Shown piece by piece: positions 1 to 7,117 of a stretch of 64,000 nt of DNA (position 1 is the first letter of the stretch; each line of letters opens with the position of its first letter). This DNA comes from Sva-07 sp963728195 (GTDB taxonomy: Bacteria; Actinomycetota; Acidimicrobiia; Acidimicrobiales; Ilumatobacteraceae): NCBI GenBank assembly GCA_963728195.1, contig CAVSIX010000014.1:128343-192342 (forward strand). Direction: 5' to 3'. The position numbers were made by a program, and so were the translations under genes. The notes under the pieces were generated by a model, which searched no databases, had not been told where the DNA came from, and worked only from the letters and a program-made list of their open reading frames with translations.

Positions 1-1
1 G

Positions 2-1864
2 TGGCGCGCCGACGTCGGACGGATCCGGCTCTACCTGCTCGACACGAACGTCGCGTCGAATCCACCCGAGGCGATCGCCGTCACCGACCGCCTCTACGGT
101 GGCGACGAGGAGCACCGGCTCCGTCAGGAGATCATTCTCGGCATCGGCGGCGTGCGGGCGCTGCGCGCACTCGACATCCATCCGCAGGTGTTCCACACCA
201 ACGAGGGCCACGCCGGCTTCCTCGGTCTCGAGCGGATCCGCGAATGGGTGCAGCGCGGCCTCGACTGCAGCGAGGCGATCGAAGCGGTACGCGCCGGGAG
301 CCTGTTCACCACCCACACGCCGGTCCCCGCCGGCATCGACCGCTTCCCCCGGGCACTGATCGAGAAGTACTTCACGTCGTTCGCCGCCGACTGCGGCGTC
401 ACCGTCGACGACCTGATCGCCATCGGCCAGAGCGACGCCGAGACCGACAAGTTCAACATGGCGATCATGGGTCTGCGCCTGGCTGCGCACTCCAACGGTG
501 TCGCGCGCCTGCACGGCGAGGTGTCGCGCGAAATGTTCGGCGACCTCTGGGCGGGCCTGCCGACGAGCGAGGTACCGATCGGTCACGTCACCAACGGCGT
601 CCACGCCCGGTCGTGGGTCAGCGACCGCGTCGACGAACTGCTGTCGCAGGTCATCGGCGACGAGTGGCACCTCGCCGACGAACCTGCCTGGGAGCGCGTG
701 CGGCACCTCGATCGCCGCGAGCTCTGGGACGTGCGCAACGAGGGACGCCGCGAACTCGTCGACATGGTCCGCCACCGCCTCGGTGGCTCGCTGCTCGACC
801 CCGACGTCCTCACGATCGGCTTCGCCCGGCGGTTCGCCACGTACAAGCGCTCGACGCTGCTGCTCGGCCAGCTCGAACGGCTGCGGGCGCTGCTGCTCGA
901 CGCCGACAGGCCCGTGCAGTTCGTGTTCGCCGGCAAGGCGCACCCCGCCGACGAACCTGGCAAAGCGTTGATCCGAGAGATCGATCGGCTGACCCGCGAC
1001 GCCGACATCGGGCACCGCTTCGTGTTCGTCCCCGACTACGACATCGGCATCGCGCGCACGATGTACCACGGGTGCGACGTCTGGCTCAACACACCGCGCC
1101 GCCCGATGGAGGCGTGCGGCACCTCGGGGATGAAGGCCACGCTCAACGGCGGGCTCAACTGTTCGATCCGTGACGGCTGGTGGGACGAGATGTCCGATGG
1201 CGAGAACGGTTTCGACATCCCGTCGTTCGACGACGACCCCGACCTCGACCGTCGCGACCACCGCGAGGCCGCCGCCGCGTTCGAGGTGATCGAAGACCAG
1301 ATCGTGCCGCTGTTCTACGGCCGCCACGACGACGGTCTGCCCCACGGCTGGATCGAGAAGATCACCACCAACTGGGCGACGCTGGGCTGGAAGGTGATCG
1401 CCGGGCGCATGGTGCGCGACTACGTCACCCAGTACTACGAACCGGCCGCGATCGGCACCGACACGATGACCGCCGACGCCGGTGCGCCCGCTCGGGAACT
1501 GGCGGCCTGGAAGCAGCGCGTCGTGGCGGCGTGGCCGGACGTGACCGTACGGCTGCTCGAGCGCGAGTCGAACGTCGATGGCGGGGTCGCCGGTGCGCCG
1601 CATGATGCGGTCGTCGAACTCGACGCCGGCTCGATCGAACGCGACTCGATCGTCGTGCAGCTGCTGCACGGTCCACTGCTGGCCGACGGATCGTTCGACG
1701 AGCCCGTGCTGAGCGTGTTGCCGATGACTGCCGGCGACGACGGCCGGTTCCGCACGACCTTCGTCCCCGACCGGGCCGGACGCTGGGGTGTCGCCGCCCG
1801 GGCGATGCCGACGCATCCGTACCTCCGGGGCCCGTTCGACACCGGTCTCGTTGCCGTCGGCTGA
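2..1864 (+). CDS. glgP: Alpha-glucan (glycogen/maltodextrin) phosphorylase, 5' truncated
   Basis: The reading frame is open from base 2, so the N-terminus lies outside the window; 620 residues remain. The enzyme (GT35) removes glucose from alpha-1,4-glucans as glucose-1-phosphate with pyridoxal phosphate. Visible family landmarks are RLYLLDTN near the left edge, HTPVPAG at about residue 105, FARRFATYKR near 280, and the cofactor region ACGTSGMKATLNGG near 372-385, whose Lys is the expected PLP ligand. The spacing fits the shorter bacterial alpha-glucan phosphorylase type with an N-terminal DUF3417 domain; that domain is not visible here. The next gene starts 51 bases after the stop behind its own promoter. 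Confidence 0.93.
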   Translation, partial: WRADVGRIRLYLLDTNVASNPPEAIAVTDRLYGGDEEHRLRQEIILGIGGVRALRALDIHPQVFHTNEGHAGFLGLERIREWVQRGLDCSEAIEAVRAGSLFTTHTPVPAGIDRFPRALIEKYFTSFAADCGVTVDDLIAIGQSDAETDKFNMAIMGLRLAAHSNGVARLHGEVSREMFGDLWAGLPTSEVPIGHVTNGVHARSWVSDRVDELLSQVIGDEWHLADEPAWERVRHLDRRELWDVRNEGRRELVDMVRHRLGGSLLDPDVLTIGFARRFATYKRSTLLLGQLERLRALLLDADRPVQFVFAGKAHPADEPGKALIREIDRLTRDADIGHRFVFVPDYDIGIARTMYHGCDVWLNTPRRPMEACGTSGMKATLNGGLNCSIRDGWWDEMSDGENGFDIPSFDDDPDLDRRDHREAAAAFEVIEDQIVPLFYGRHDDGLPHGWIEKITTNWATLGWKVIAGRMVRDYVTQYYEPAAIGTDTMTADAGAPARELAAWKQRVVAAWPDVTVRLLERESNVDGGVAGAPHDAVVELDAGSIERDSIVVQLLHGPLLADGSFDEPVLSVLPMTAGDDGRFRTTFVPDRAGRWGVAARAMPTHPYLRGPFDTGLVAVG

Positions 1865-1902
1865 CGCGACAATCCGAGCCTGCGGCGGCGCAGTGGTCTC
1901 GG

Positions 1903-1908
1903 TAACCT
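1903..1908 (+). promoter_or_regulatory. -10 box TAACCT, leaderless start of MFS gene
   Basis: TAACCT ends 7 bases before the ATG at 1916. With a transcription start about 7 bases after a -10 box, the mRNA would begin at the start codon. No Shine-Dalgarno sequence is present. Confidence 0.5.
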
Positions 1909-1915
1909 GCGATCG

Positions 1916-3136
1916 ATGACGACGTCACCGCCGGACGTGGCGCCGGAAACCCGACTCGACCCCCCGTCGCCCACCACACTCTTCTTCGCATTCGGCGGCC
2001 TGATGGCCAGCCTGGCCGCGGGCTACGGCGTGCTGTTCACGATCGTCGACGACTACCGCGACGACTACGGCATCAGCGAGACTGCGATCGGCATCGTGAT
2101 CGGCATCGGCTTCGTGGCCGGTTTCCTGTCGCAGGTGATGATCGCCCCGCTCGCCGATCGCGGTCACGCGCGCAAGGTCGTGCTGTTCGGCGTGGCGGTC
2201 AACGTGGTCGGGCTGCTGCTGATGGGGTTCAGCACGACGCTCACACCGATCCTGATCGGGCGGTTCATCTCCGGCATCGGGATCGGGGCGGCCGTCCCCG
2301 CCGCTCGACGCATCGTCATCCTCGCCGACCCCAATCATCTCGGCCAGAACCTGGGACGGCTGCTCGCCGCCGACGTGTTCGGCTTCGCACTCGGCCCAGC
2401 GCTGTCGGCGATCCTCGTCGGCCCGTTCGGCATCCCGGCACCGTTCGTCGTCGTCGCCGTCGCCACGGCCGTGCTGCTGCCGTTCGTCGCGCGGGTGCAG
2501 GTCGCCGAGAACACCGTGCCGCCGAAGCGGCGCCTGGCCGTCGATCTCCTCGCGATCCGGCCGTTCGCCGGCGCCGTCGTGTTCGGTGCGGCGTTGTTCG
2601 TGATGATCGGGTCGTTCGACGCACTGTGGGCGGTCGTGCACACCGACCTCGGCACCAACGAATGGATCGCGAACCTCGGCATCACGTTGTTCGCCCTCCC
2701 GTTGATCCTGCTCGGACCGCGCGGAGGCCGCTTGGCGCAGGTGCACGGACCGTTCCGGATCGCGGTGATCGGGCTGTCGCTGGGCGCACTGTTCATGTCG
2801 CTCTACGGCATCCTTCCGACCGGAACGTGGATCTTCGCGCTGGCGATGGTGCACGCGATCGCCGACGGCATCACCGTGTCGAGCAGCGGCGTCGCGGTCG
2901 GCATGGTCGTACCCGATGACCGCCAGGCCGGCGCCCAAGGTGTGCTCGGCGCCGCCCAGGCGCTGTCGGCGGGGATCATGGCGGTCGTGACCGCCGCCCT
3001 CTACGACAACTTCGGGCGTGCGACCGCCTACATGGTGTGCGCCGCCGTCATGCTCGGCCTCGTCGCCGCCGGCGCCTGGCTGGCGCGCTCGGCGTGGTCG
3101 ATGAAGCGGCCGCTCCACGTCGACCTCGCCGCCTGA
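1916..3136 (+). CDS. Major facilitator superfamily transporter
   Basis: The product is a 406-residue polytopic membrane protein with about 12 hydrophobic segments, the usual MFS size. The loop between segments 2 and 3 reads APLADRGHARKVVLFG, matching the MFS motif-A region (G-x-x-x-D-R-x-G-R-R/K). A soluble N-terminus of about 20 residues precedes the first helix. The substrate cannot be read from the sequence. The start is placed at the ATG 7 bases after a TAACCT -10 box. It is followed by an enoyl-CoA hydratase gene 42 bases downstream with its own promoter-like sequence, so a shared pathway is not implied. Confidence 0.85.
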   Translation: MTTSPPDVAPETRLDPPSPTTLFFAFGGLMASLAAGYGVLFTIVDDYRDDYGISETAIGIVIGIGFVAGFLSQVMIAPLADRGHARKVVLFGVAVNVVGLLLMGFSTTLTPILIGRFISGIGIGAAVPAARRIVILADPNHLGQNLGRLLAADVFGFALGPALSAILVGPFGIPAPFVVVAVATAVLLPFVARVQVAENTVPPKRRLAVDLLAIRPFAGAVVFGAALFVMIGSFDALWAVVHTDLGTNEWIANLGITLFALPLILLGPRGGRLAQVHGPFRIAVIGLSLGALFMSLYGILPTGTWIFALAMVHAIADGITVSSSGVAVGMVVPDDRQAGAQGVLGAAQALSAGIMAVVTAALYDNFGRATAYMVCAAVMLGLVAAGAWLARSAWSMKRPLHVDLAA

Positions 3137-3178
3137 CCGGCACCGCCGACGTGGCGCCCGATCGGCAAGACTCGGCAC

Positions 3179-3952
3179 ATGGCTGAACTGCTCACTCTCG
3201 AACGGCGCTCCGACGGAGTCGCCCTGCTCACGCTCGCCAACGGCAAGGTCAATGCGCTGTCGACCGAACTGCTCGCCGAGATCCGCGAGGCGGCCGCCGA
3301 GCTCACCGACGAGCCGCCCGGCGCCGTGGTGATCACCGGCGGCGATCGGCTGTTCGCAGCGGGCGCCGACATCTCTCAGTTCGGTGGACCGGACGAGGCC
3401 GCCACGATCGGTGCCGCCTTCCACGATGCGCTCGACGCCGTCGCCGCGATTCCTCGGTTCGTGATCGCGGCGGTCAGCGGCTACGCGCTCGGTGGCGGAT
3501 GCGAGCTGGCCCTCGCCTGCGACTACCGCATCGCATCGGAGAAGGCGGTCTTCGGCCAGCCGGAGATCCTGCTCGGGATCATCCCCGGCGGTGGGGGCAC
3601 CCAGCGGCTCCCCCGCCTCGTGGGCGCCAGCCGCGCAAAGGAGATGTGCCTCACCGGTCGCCAGGTACGCGCCGAGGAGGCGTTGCGGATCGGGCTCGCC
3701 GACGAGGTCGTCGCGCCGGACGCGCTGACCGACCGCGCGCTCGCCCTGGCCGGCGACGTCGCCACCGGCGCACTGTCCGCTCAGGCGATCTGCAAGCGGT
3801 TGATCGACGACGGCCTCGACGGTTCGCTGGCCGATGGCCTCGCCCTCGAACGTTTCGAATTCGTCGAGGTCTTCCGCACCGACGATGCCCGCACCGGCGT
3901 GGCCAGTTTCCTCGAACACGGCCCCGGCAAGGCCACCTTCACCGGCCACTGA
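3179..3952 (+). CDS. Enoyl-CoA hydratase/isomerase family protein
   Basis: This 257-residue crotonase-fold protein probably hydrates 2-enoyl-CoA in fatty-acid or amino-acid degradation. The oxyanion-hole region AAGADISQFGG (residues about 60-70) and the second signature, GYALGGGCELALACDYRIAS followed by FGQPEILLGIIPGGGG, are intact. The Glu in QPEI sits where the catalytic acid lies in hydratases. The length is typical of single-domain crotonases. AAGACT stands 6 bases before the ATG, a weak version of the leaderless promoter seen elsewhere in the window. The gene converges on meaB across a repeat-bearing spacer. Confidence 0.9.
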   Translation: MAELLTLERRSDGVALLTLANGKVNALSTELLAEIREAAAELTDEPPGAVVITGGDRLFAAGADISQFGGPDEAATIGAAFHDALDAVAAIPRFVIAAVSGYALGGGCELALACDYRIASEKAVFGQPEILLGIIPGGGGTQRLPRLVGASRAKEMCLTGRQVRAEEALRIGLADEVVAPDALTDRALALAGDVATGALSAQAICKRLIDDGLDGSLADGLALERFEFVEVFRTDDARTGVASFLEHGPGKATFTGH

Positions 3953-3994
3953 CGCTCCCGCTCCACTCCTCGCGCACTCCCGCCCCACCCCGCT

Positions 3995-4097
3995 GCGATG
4001 AGCGAACCGACCGAATACCGGCTCTTCGCTCATCGCTCGCAGCACCAGCGCCGCTGCGATGAGCGAACCGACCGGATACCGGCTCTTCGCTCATCGC
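3995..4097. repeat. Paired palindromes, family A, locus 1
   Basis: Two copies (3995-4036 and 4056-4097) start 61 bases apart. Each has perfect 12-base arms, GCGATGAGCGAA and TTCGCTCATCGC, around an 18-base centre containing ATACCGGCTC. The pair lies between convergent 3' ends. The same unit occurs at 10955 and 26890. Confidence 0.9.
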
Positions 4098-4148
4098 TCG
4101 GGTGGAAATGTCACTTCAGGGGACCGGCGAACGTGACGATGTACAGGT

Positions 4149-4241
4149 GTGAAGACGAAACTTCTCCGGCTGCGCCGTCAGACGTCGTATGCGAGCCCGC
4201 TGCTGTTCGTGGCACTCGCCGTCGCGATGATCTCGCTGTGA
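4149..4241 (+). CDS. Possible 30-residue single-helix peptide
   Basis: A GTG-initiated frame of 30 codons encodes a basic N-terminus (MKTKLLRLRRQ) followed by one hydrophobic stretch (PLLFVALAVAMISL) and a stop. This is the layout of a small membrane peptide or an uncleaved signal anchor. An upstream in-frame stop leaves the GTG as the only reasonable start. No clear ribosome-binding site or TAnnnT box precedes it, and no family is recognised. It lies in the convergent gap after the paired palindromes, ending 16 bases before the meaB stop. Confidence 0.3.
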   Translation: MKTKLLRLRRQTSYASPLLFVALAVAMISL

Positions 4242-4257
4242 CCCGATCCTGACCGGA

Positions 4258-5220
4258 TCAGGCGTCGACGGCGGCGAGCATCTCGTCGGCGGCCGTCCAC
4301 GGGTCGGTGACCCGTTCGACCACCTCGGCGGTCAGTTCCTCCCAGCGCTCGCCCGAACAGATCTGGCGGGCTCGGCGACCGAGCCGTTGGGCCACGATCT
4401 CACGCAGTTCCTCGCCGAGCCGGAATTCGCGCCGCTCGCGGAGGTCACCCGACCGCTCGGCGTACTCCCGATGGGCGAGCACGGCGTCCCACAGCTCGGC
4501 GATCCCCTGTCCGGTCGACCCGACCGTCGGCACGATCGGTGGCCGCCACGAGTCGTGCGGGAGATCGGACAGGTCGAGCATCTGCATCAGATCGCGGCTG
4601 GTCTCCTCGACGCCCTTGCGGTCGGCCTTGTTGATCACGAACACGTCGGCGATCTCCATCAGACCGGCCTTGTTCGCCTGGACGCTGTCACCCCAGCCGG
4701 GGTTGACGACCACGACCGTCGTGTCGGCCTTGCCCGCCACCTCGACTTCGACCTGGCCGACGCCGACGGTCTCGACGAGGATCCACTTGCGCCCGATCGC
4801 ATCGAGGAGGCGGACCGCCTCGGGCGTCGCCAGCGACAGCCCGCCGAGGTGCCCGCGCGTCGCCATCGAGCGGATGAACACGCCAGGGTCGGTCGCATGG
4901 TCCTGCATCCGTACACGGTCACCGAGGATCGCTCCGCCGGTGAACGGCGACGACGGGTCGATCGCCAGCACGGCGATCTCGAGGTCCTGGGCACGCAGGT
5001 GTCCGATGATCGAGCTGGTCAAGGTGCTCTTGCCGGCGCCCGGGGCGCCGGTGAGCCCGACGGTGTAGCCCGAGCCGCTCATCGGGTAGGCAAGGCGGCC
5101 GACGGTACGGGCGTCGTCGTCGCCGCGCTCGATCAGCGACAGCAACCGGGCGAGCGCGCTGCGATCGCCTTCGAGTGCGGCCCGGAACAGCTCGGGTGCG
5201 GGCAACTGCCGTCGGCTCAC
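4258..5220 (-). CDS. meaB: Methylmalonyl-CoA mutase-associated GTPase
   Basis: MeaB/ArgK-family G protein that loads and protects the adenosylcobalamin cofactor of methylmalonyl-CoA mutase. The P-loop GAPGAGKST is at about residues 54-62, with the AIDPSSPFTGGAILGDR switch region, ETVGVGQ and the NKAD guanine-specificity motif further on. The start is taken as the GTG at 5220, 10 bases after the NifU-like gene's stop, giving 320 residues, close to the family norm; an upstream extension to 5304 would be unrelated sequence overlapping that gene. No mutase subunit gene is in the window, so its partner is encoded elsewhere. Confidence 0.92.
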   Translation of the reverse strand: MSRRQLPAPELFRAALEGDRSALARLLSLIERGDDDARTVGRLAYPMSGSGYTVGLTGAPGAGKSTLTSSIIGHLRAQDLEIAVLAIDPSSPFTGGAILGDRVRMQDHATDPGVFIRSMATRGHLGGLSLATPEAVRLLDAIGRKWILVETVGVGQVEVEVAGKADTTVVVVNPGWGDSVQANKAGLMEIADVFVINKADRKGVEETSRDLMQMLDLSDLPHDSWRPPIVPTVGSTGQGIAELWDAVLAHREYAERSGDLRERREFRLGEELREIVAQRLGRRARQICSGERWEELTAEVVERVTDPWTAADEMLAAVDA

Positions 5221-5230
5221 GTCGACGACC

Positions 5231-5482
5231 TCACGCGGCCACGTCGGCGACGTTGACGACCGCGGTGACGCCGTCGATGCGATCGCGCATGATCCGTTCC
5301 ACACCGGCCTTCAGCGTCTGGTTCGACGACGGACACCCGACGCAGGCGCCGACCAGCTCCACGGACACGAGCCCCGTCGCCTCGTCGACATCGCGGAGCA
5401 CGATGTCGCCACCGTCGGCCTGGAGGGCCGGACGGATGATCTCGATGGTGGCTTCGACCTGTTCGCGCATGGCGACGACCAT
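5231..5482 (-). CDS. NifU C-terminal-domain iron-sulfur scaffold protein
   Basis: An 83-residue protein consisting only of the NifU C-terminal (Nfu) domain. Such proteins assemble or carry [4Fe-4S] clusters between paired Cys residues. The expected CxxC is present as CVGCPSS at about residues 47-53, preceded by the IRPALQADGGD segment typical of the domain. An alternative start lies 4 codons in (MREQ). It sits 10 bases upstream of meaB, probably in one transcript, and is divergent from the small membrane-protein gene. Confidence 0.88.
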   Translation of the reverse strand: MVVAMREQVEATIEIIRPALQADGGDIVLRDVDEATGLVSVELVGACVGCPSSNQTLKAGVERIMRDRIDGVTAVVNVADVAA

Positions 5483-5499
5483 TCAATCAGCGTGGCCCG

Positions 5500-5505
5500 T
5501 ACGAT
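5500..5505 (+). promoter_or_regulatory. -10 box TACGAT
   Basis: TACGAT lies 8 bases before the GTG at 5514, in the 31-base gap that divides this gene from the divergent NifU-like gene. Confidence 0.4.
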
Positions 5506-5513
5506 TCCCAGGC

Positions 5514-5726
5514 GTGATGGCAGTGTCCCAGGCGAGCCCCGTGCTCCTCGCCCACCAAGGCGGCTGGGACGAGGTGCTGCTGATCGGCGGACCGATCCTG
5601 GTGATCATGGGGTTGTTGTGGCTGGCGAAGCGCCGCGTCGATCATGCAGCATCGCTCCACGGCACCGGTGATCGACCCGAGACCGGCACCGGCCCGGACA
5701 CCGACACCCGCCCATCGGCCGACTGA
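5514..5726 (+). CDS. Small single-pass membrane protein, unknown function
   Basis: A 70-residue protein (GTG start at 5514; an in-frame ATG follows at once at 5517). It has one strong hydrophobic segment, LLIGGPILVIMGLLWLA, then KRR and a hydrophilic tail rich in Thr, Gly and Asp. The basic residues after the helix suggest a cytoplasmic C-terminus. I do not recognise a family. The GTG start fits a leaderless mRNA from the TACGAT box 8 bases upstream. Confidence 0.6.
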   Translation: MMAVSQASPVLLAHQGGWDEVLLIGGPILVIMGLLWLAKRRVDHAASLHGTGDRPETGTGPDTDTRPSAD

Positions 5727-5748
5727 GTCCCGTTTGGGCTGCATTCCT

Positions 5749-5785
5749 GGTGGGCCGGCCCACCCGAACCGTCACGCAAACGTGG
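5749..5785. repeat. Palindrome plus conserved tail, family F, copy 1
   Basis: A perfect 16-base palindrome, GGTGGGCCGGCCCACC (5749-5764), is followed by CGTCACGCAAACGTGG (5770-5785). The same 16-base tail and a related palindrome recur in inverted orientation at 46103-46140. It sits 12 bases beyond the murA stop, so it may also act as a terminator hairpin. Confidence 0.7.
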
Positions 5786-5796
5786 GGTGACCGGGG

Positions 5797-7095
5797 TCAG
5801 CGGCGCTCGATGTGGGCGCCGACGGCGGCCAGCCGCCCGACCAGGTCGTCGTAGCCGCGGTCGATGTGATGAACGCCGGTGATCTCGGTCTCGCCCTCGG
5901 CGGCCAATCCGGCGACGACCATCGCCGCACCTGCACGGATGTCGTGGGCGCGCACCGGCGCACCGGACAGACGCGCCACGCCGCGCACGACCGCATGGTG
6001 ACCGCTGGTACGCACGTCGGCCCCCAGCCGCTGTAGCTCCTCGACATAGCGGAACCGGCCCGGGTAGAGGTTCTCGGTGACGATGCCGACGCCGTCGGCG
6101 ACCGCGAGCATCGTGATGACCAACGGCTTGTAGTCGGTGGCGATGCCCGGATACGGGAGGGTGGCGACGTCGATCGACCGCAGCCGCTCCGGCGCCGCTA
6201 TCCGGAGGCGTTCACCGTTGCGGTCCGAGACCGTCGACACCTCCAGGCCCATGTCGGCGAAGCGGTCGAGCAGCATCGTCATGTGTTCGGCGCGCGCACC
6301 GACCACGTCGAGCTCACCGCCGGCGACCGCGACCGCCGCCAGGTAGGTCGCGGCCTGGATCCGATCGGGCACGGTGTGATGGCTGACGGGGTGCAACGTG
6401 CCCGGCTCGACACCATCGATGACGAGCGTCGACGTACCGACACCGGAGATCTGAGCCCCCATCGCAGTGAGGAAGTCACAGAGATCGGTGATCTCGGGCT
6501 CGCGGGCCGCATTGTCGATCGTGGTGCGGCCGTCGGCGAGTACGGCTGCGGTCAGCAGGTTCTCGGTGGCGCCGACGCTGGGGAAGTCGAACGTGATGTC
6601 GGCGCCGTGGAGCCGGTCGGCGAACGCCTCGAGGTACCCGTGACTGAACTTGAACGTGGCGCCCATCGCCTCCAGCCCGGCGACGTGCATGTCGATCGGA
6701 CGGGCGCCGAAGTCGTCGCCGCCGGGCATCGAGAGGCGCACATGACCGCAGCGCGTGAGCAGCGGGCCGAGCACGTTGATCGACGCGCGGATGCGCTCGA
6801 CGAGTTCGTAGGGGGCCACCGGCGTGAGATCGCCGGTGTCGGTCAGCAAGAGACGGTCCGACGACGGTCGCTCGATCTGCACGCCGATCGCCGCCAGCAG
6901 GTCGCCCATGATCGTGACGTCGGCGATCTCGGGCACGTTGGTGATCTCGAACGTGCCGTCGGTGAGCAGCGTCGCCGCCATCAACTTGAGCACGGAGTTC
7001 TTCGCTCCGGGCACGACGACGGTGCCCGAGAGTGGGCCGTTGCCGCGCACGGCGATCACGGGCGCGTCGGCGAGCGGCTCGAGGTTCTCGATCAT
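5797..7095 (-). CDS. murA: UDP-N-acetylglucosamine 1-carboxyvinyltransferase (Cys-to-Asp type)
   Basis: MurA transfers enolpyruvate from PEP to UDP-GlcNAc, the first committed step of peptidoglycan synthesis in the cytoplasm. The 432-residue product shows the family N-terminus (GPLSGTVVVPGAKNS), the sugar-binding region and the C-terminal repeat of the alpha/beta fold. The active-site loop that reads GGCTIGARP in E. coli reads GGDDFGARP here, so the nucleophilic Cys targeted by fosfomycin is Asp, as in mycobacterial MurA. The ATG at 7095 is 8 bases from a CATACT box, with no ribosome-binding site. In M. tuberculosis murA also lies just beyond the ATP synthase cluster. Confidence 0.95.
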   Translation of the reverse strand: MIENLEPLADAPVIAVRGNGPLSGTVVVPGAKNSVLKLMAATLLTDGTFEITNVPEIADVTIMGDLLAAIGVQIERPSSDRLLLTDTGDLTPVAPYELVERIRASINVLGPLLTRCGHVRLSMPGGDDFGARPIDMHVAGLEAMGATFKFSHGYLEAFADRLHGADITFDFPSVGATENLLTAAVLADGRTTIDNAAREPEITDLCDFLTAMGAQISGVGTSTLVIDGVEPGTLHPVSHHTVPDRIQAATYLAAVAVAGGELDVVGARAEHMTMLLDRFADMGLEVSTVSDRNGERLRIAAPERLRSIDVATLPYPGIATDYKPLVITMLAVADGVGIVTENLYPGRFRYVEELQRLGADVRTSGHHAVVRGVARLSGAPVRAHDIRAGAAMVVAGLAAEGETEITGVHHIDRGYDDLVGRLAAVGAHIERR

Positions 7096-7103
7096 GGCCC
7101 ACC

Positions 7104-7111
7104 AGTATGCT
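7104..7111. promoter_or_regulatory. Overlapping divergent -10 boxes for murA and the MFS gene
   Basis: AGTATGCT contains TATGCT (7106-7111, plus strand, 6 bases before the GTG at 7118) and CATACT (7109-7104, minus strand, 8 bases before the murA ATG). Both transcripts would be leaderless, and the two polymerase sites overlap. Confidence 0.5.
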
Positions 7112-7117
7112 CGGATC

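Noticed and set aside
1925..4045. 706-residue open frame on the minus strand
   Set aside because: It is antiparallel to the MFS and enoyl-CoA hydratase genes, with an Arg/Asp/His-rich composition typical of the complement of high-GC genes and no recognisable domain.
3998..4252. Small frames starting MSEPT... on the paired palindromes
   Set aside because: Each palindrome copy begins with ATGAGCGAACC, so short frames open on both strands; the conserved feature is the inverted symmetry and not the peptide.
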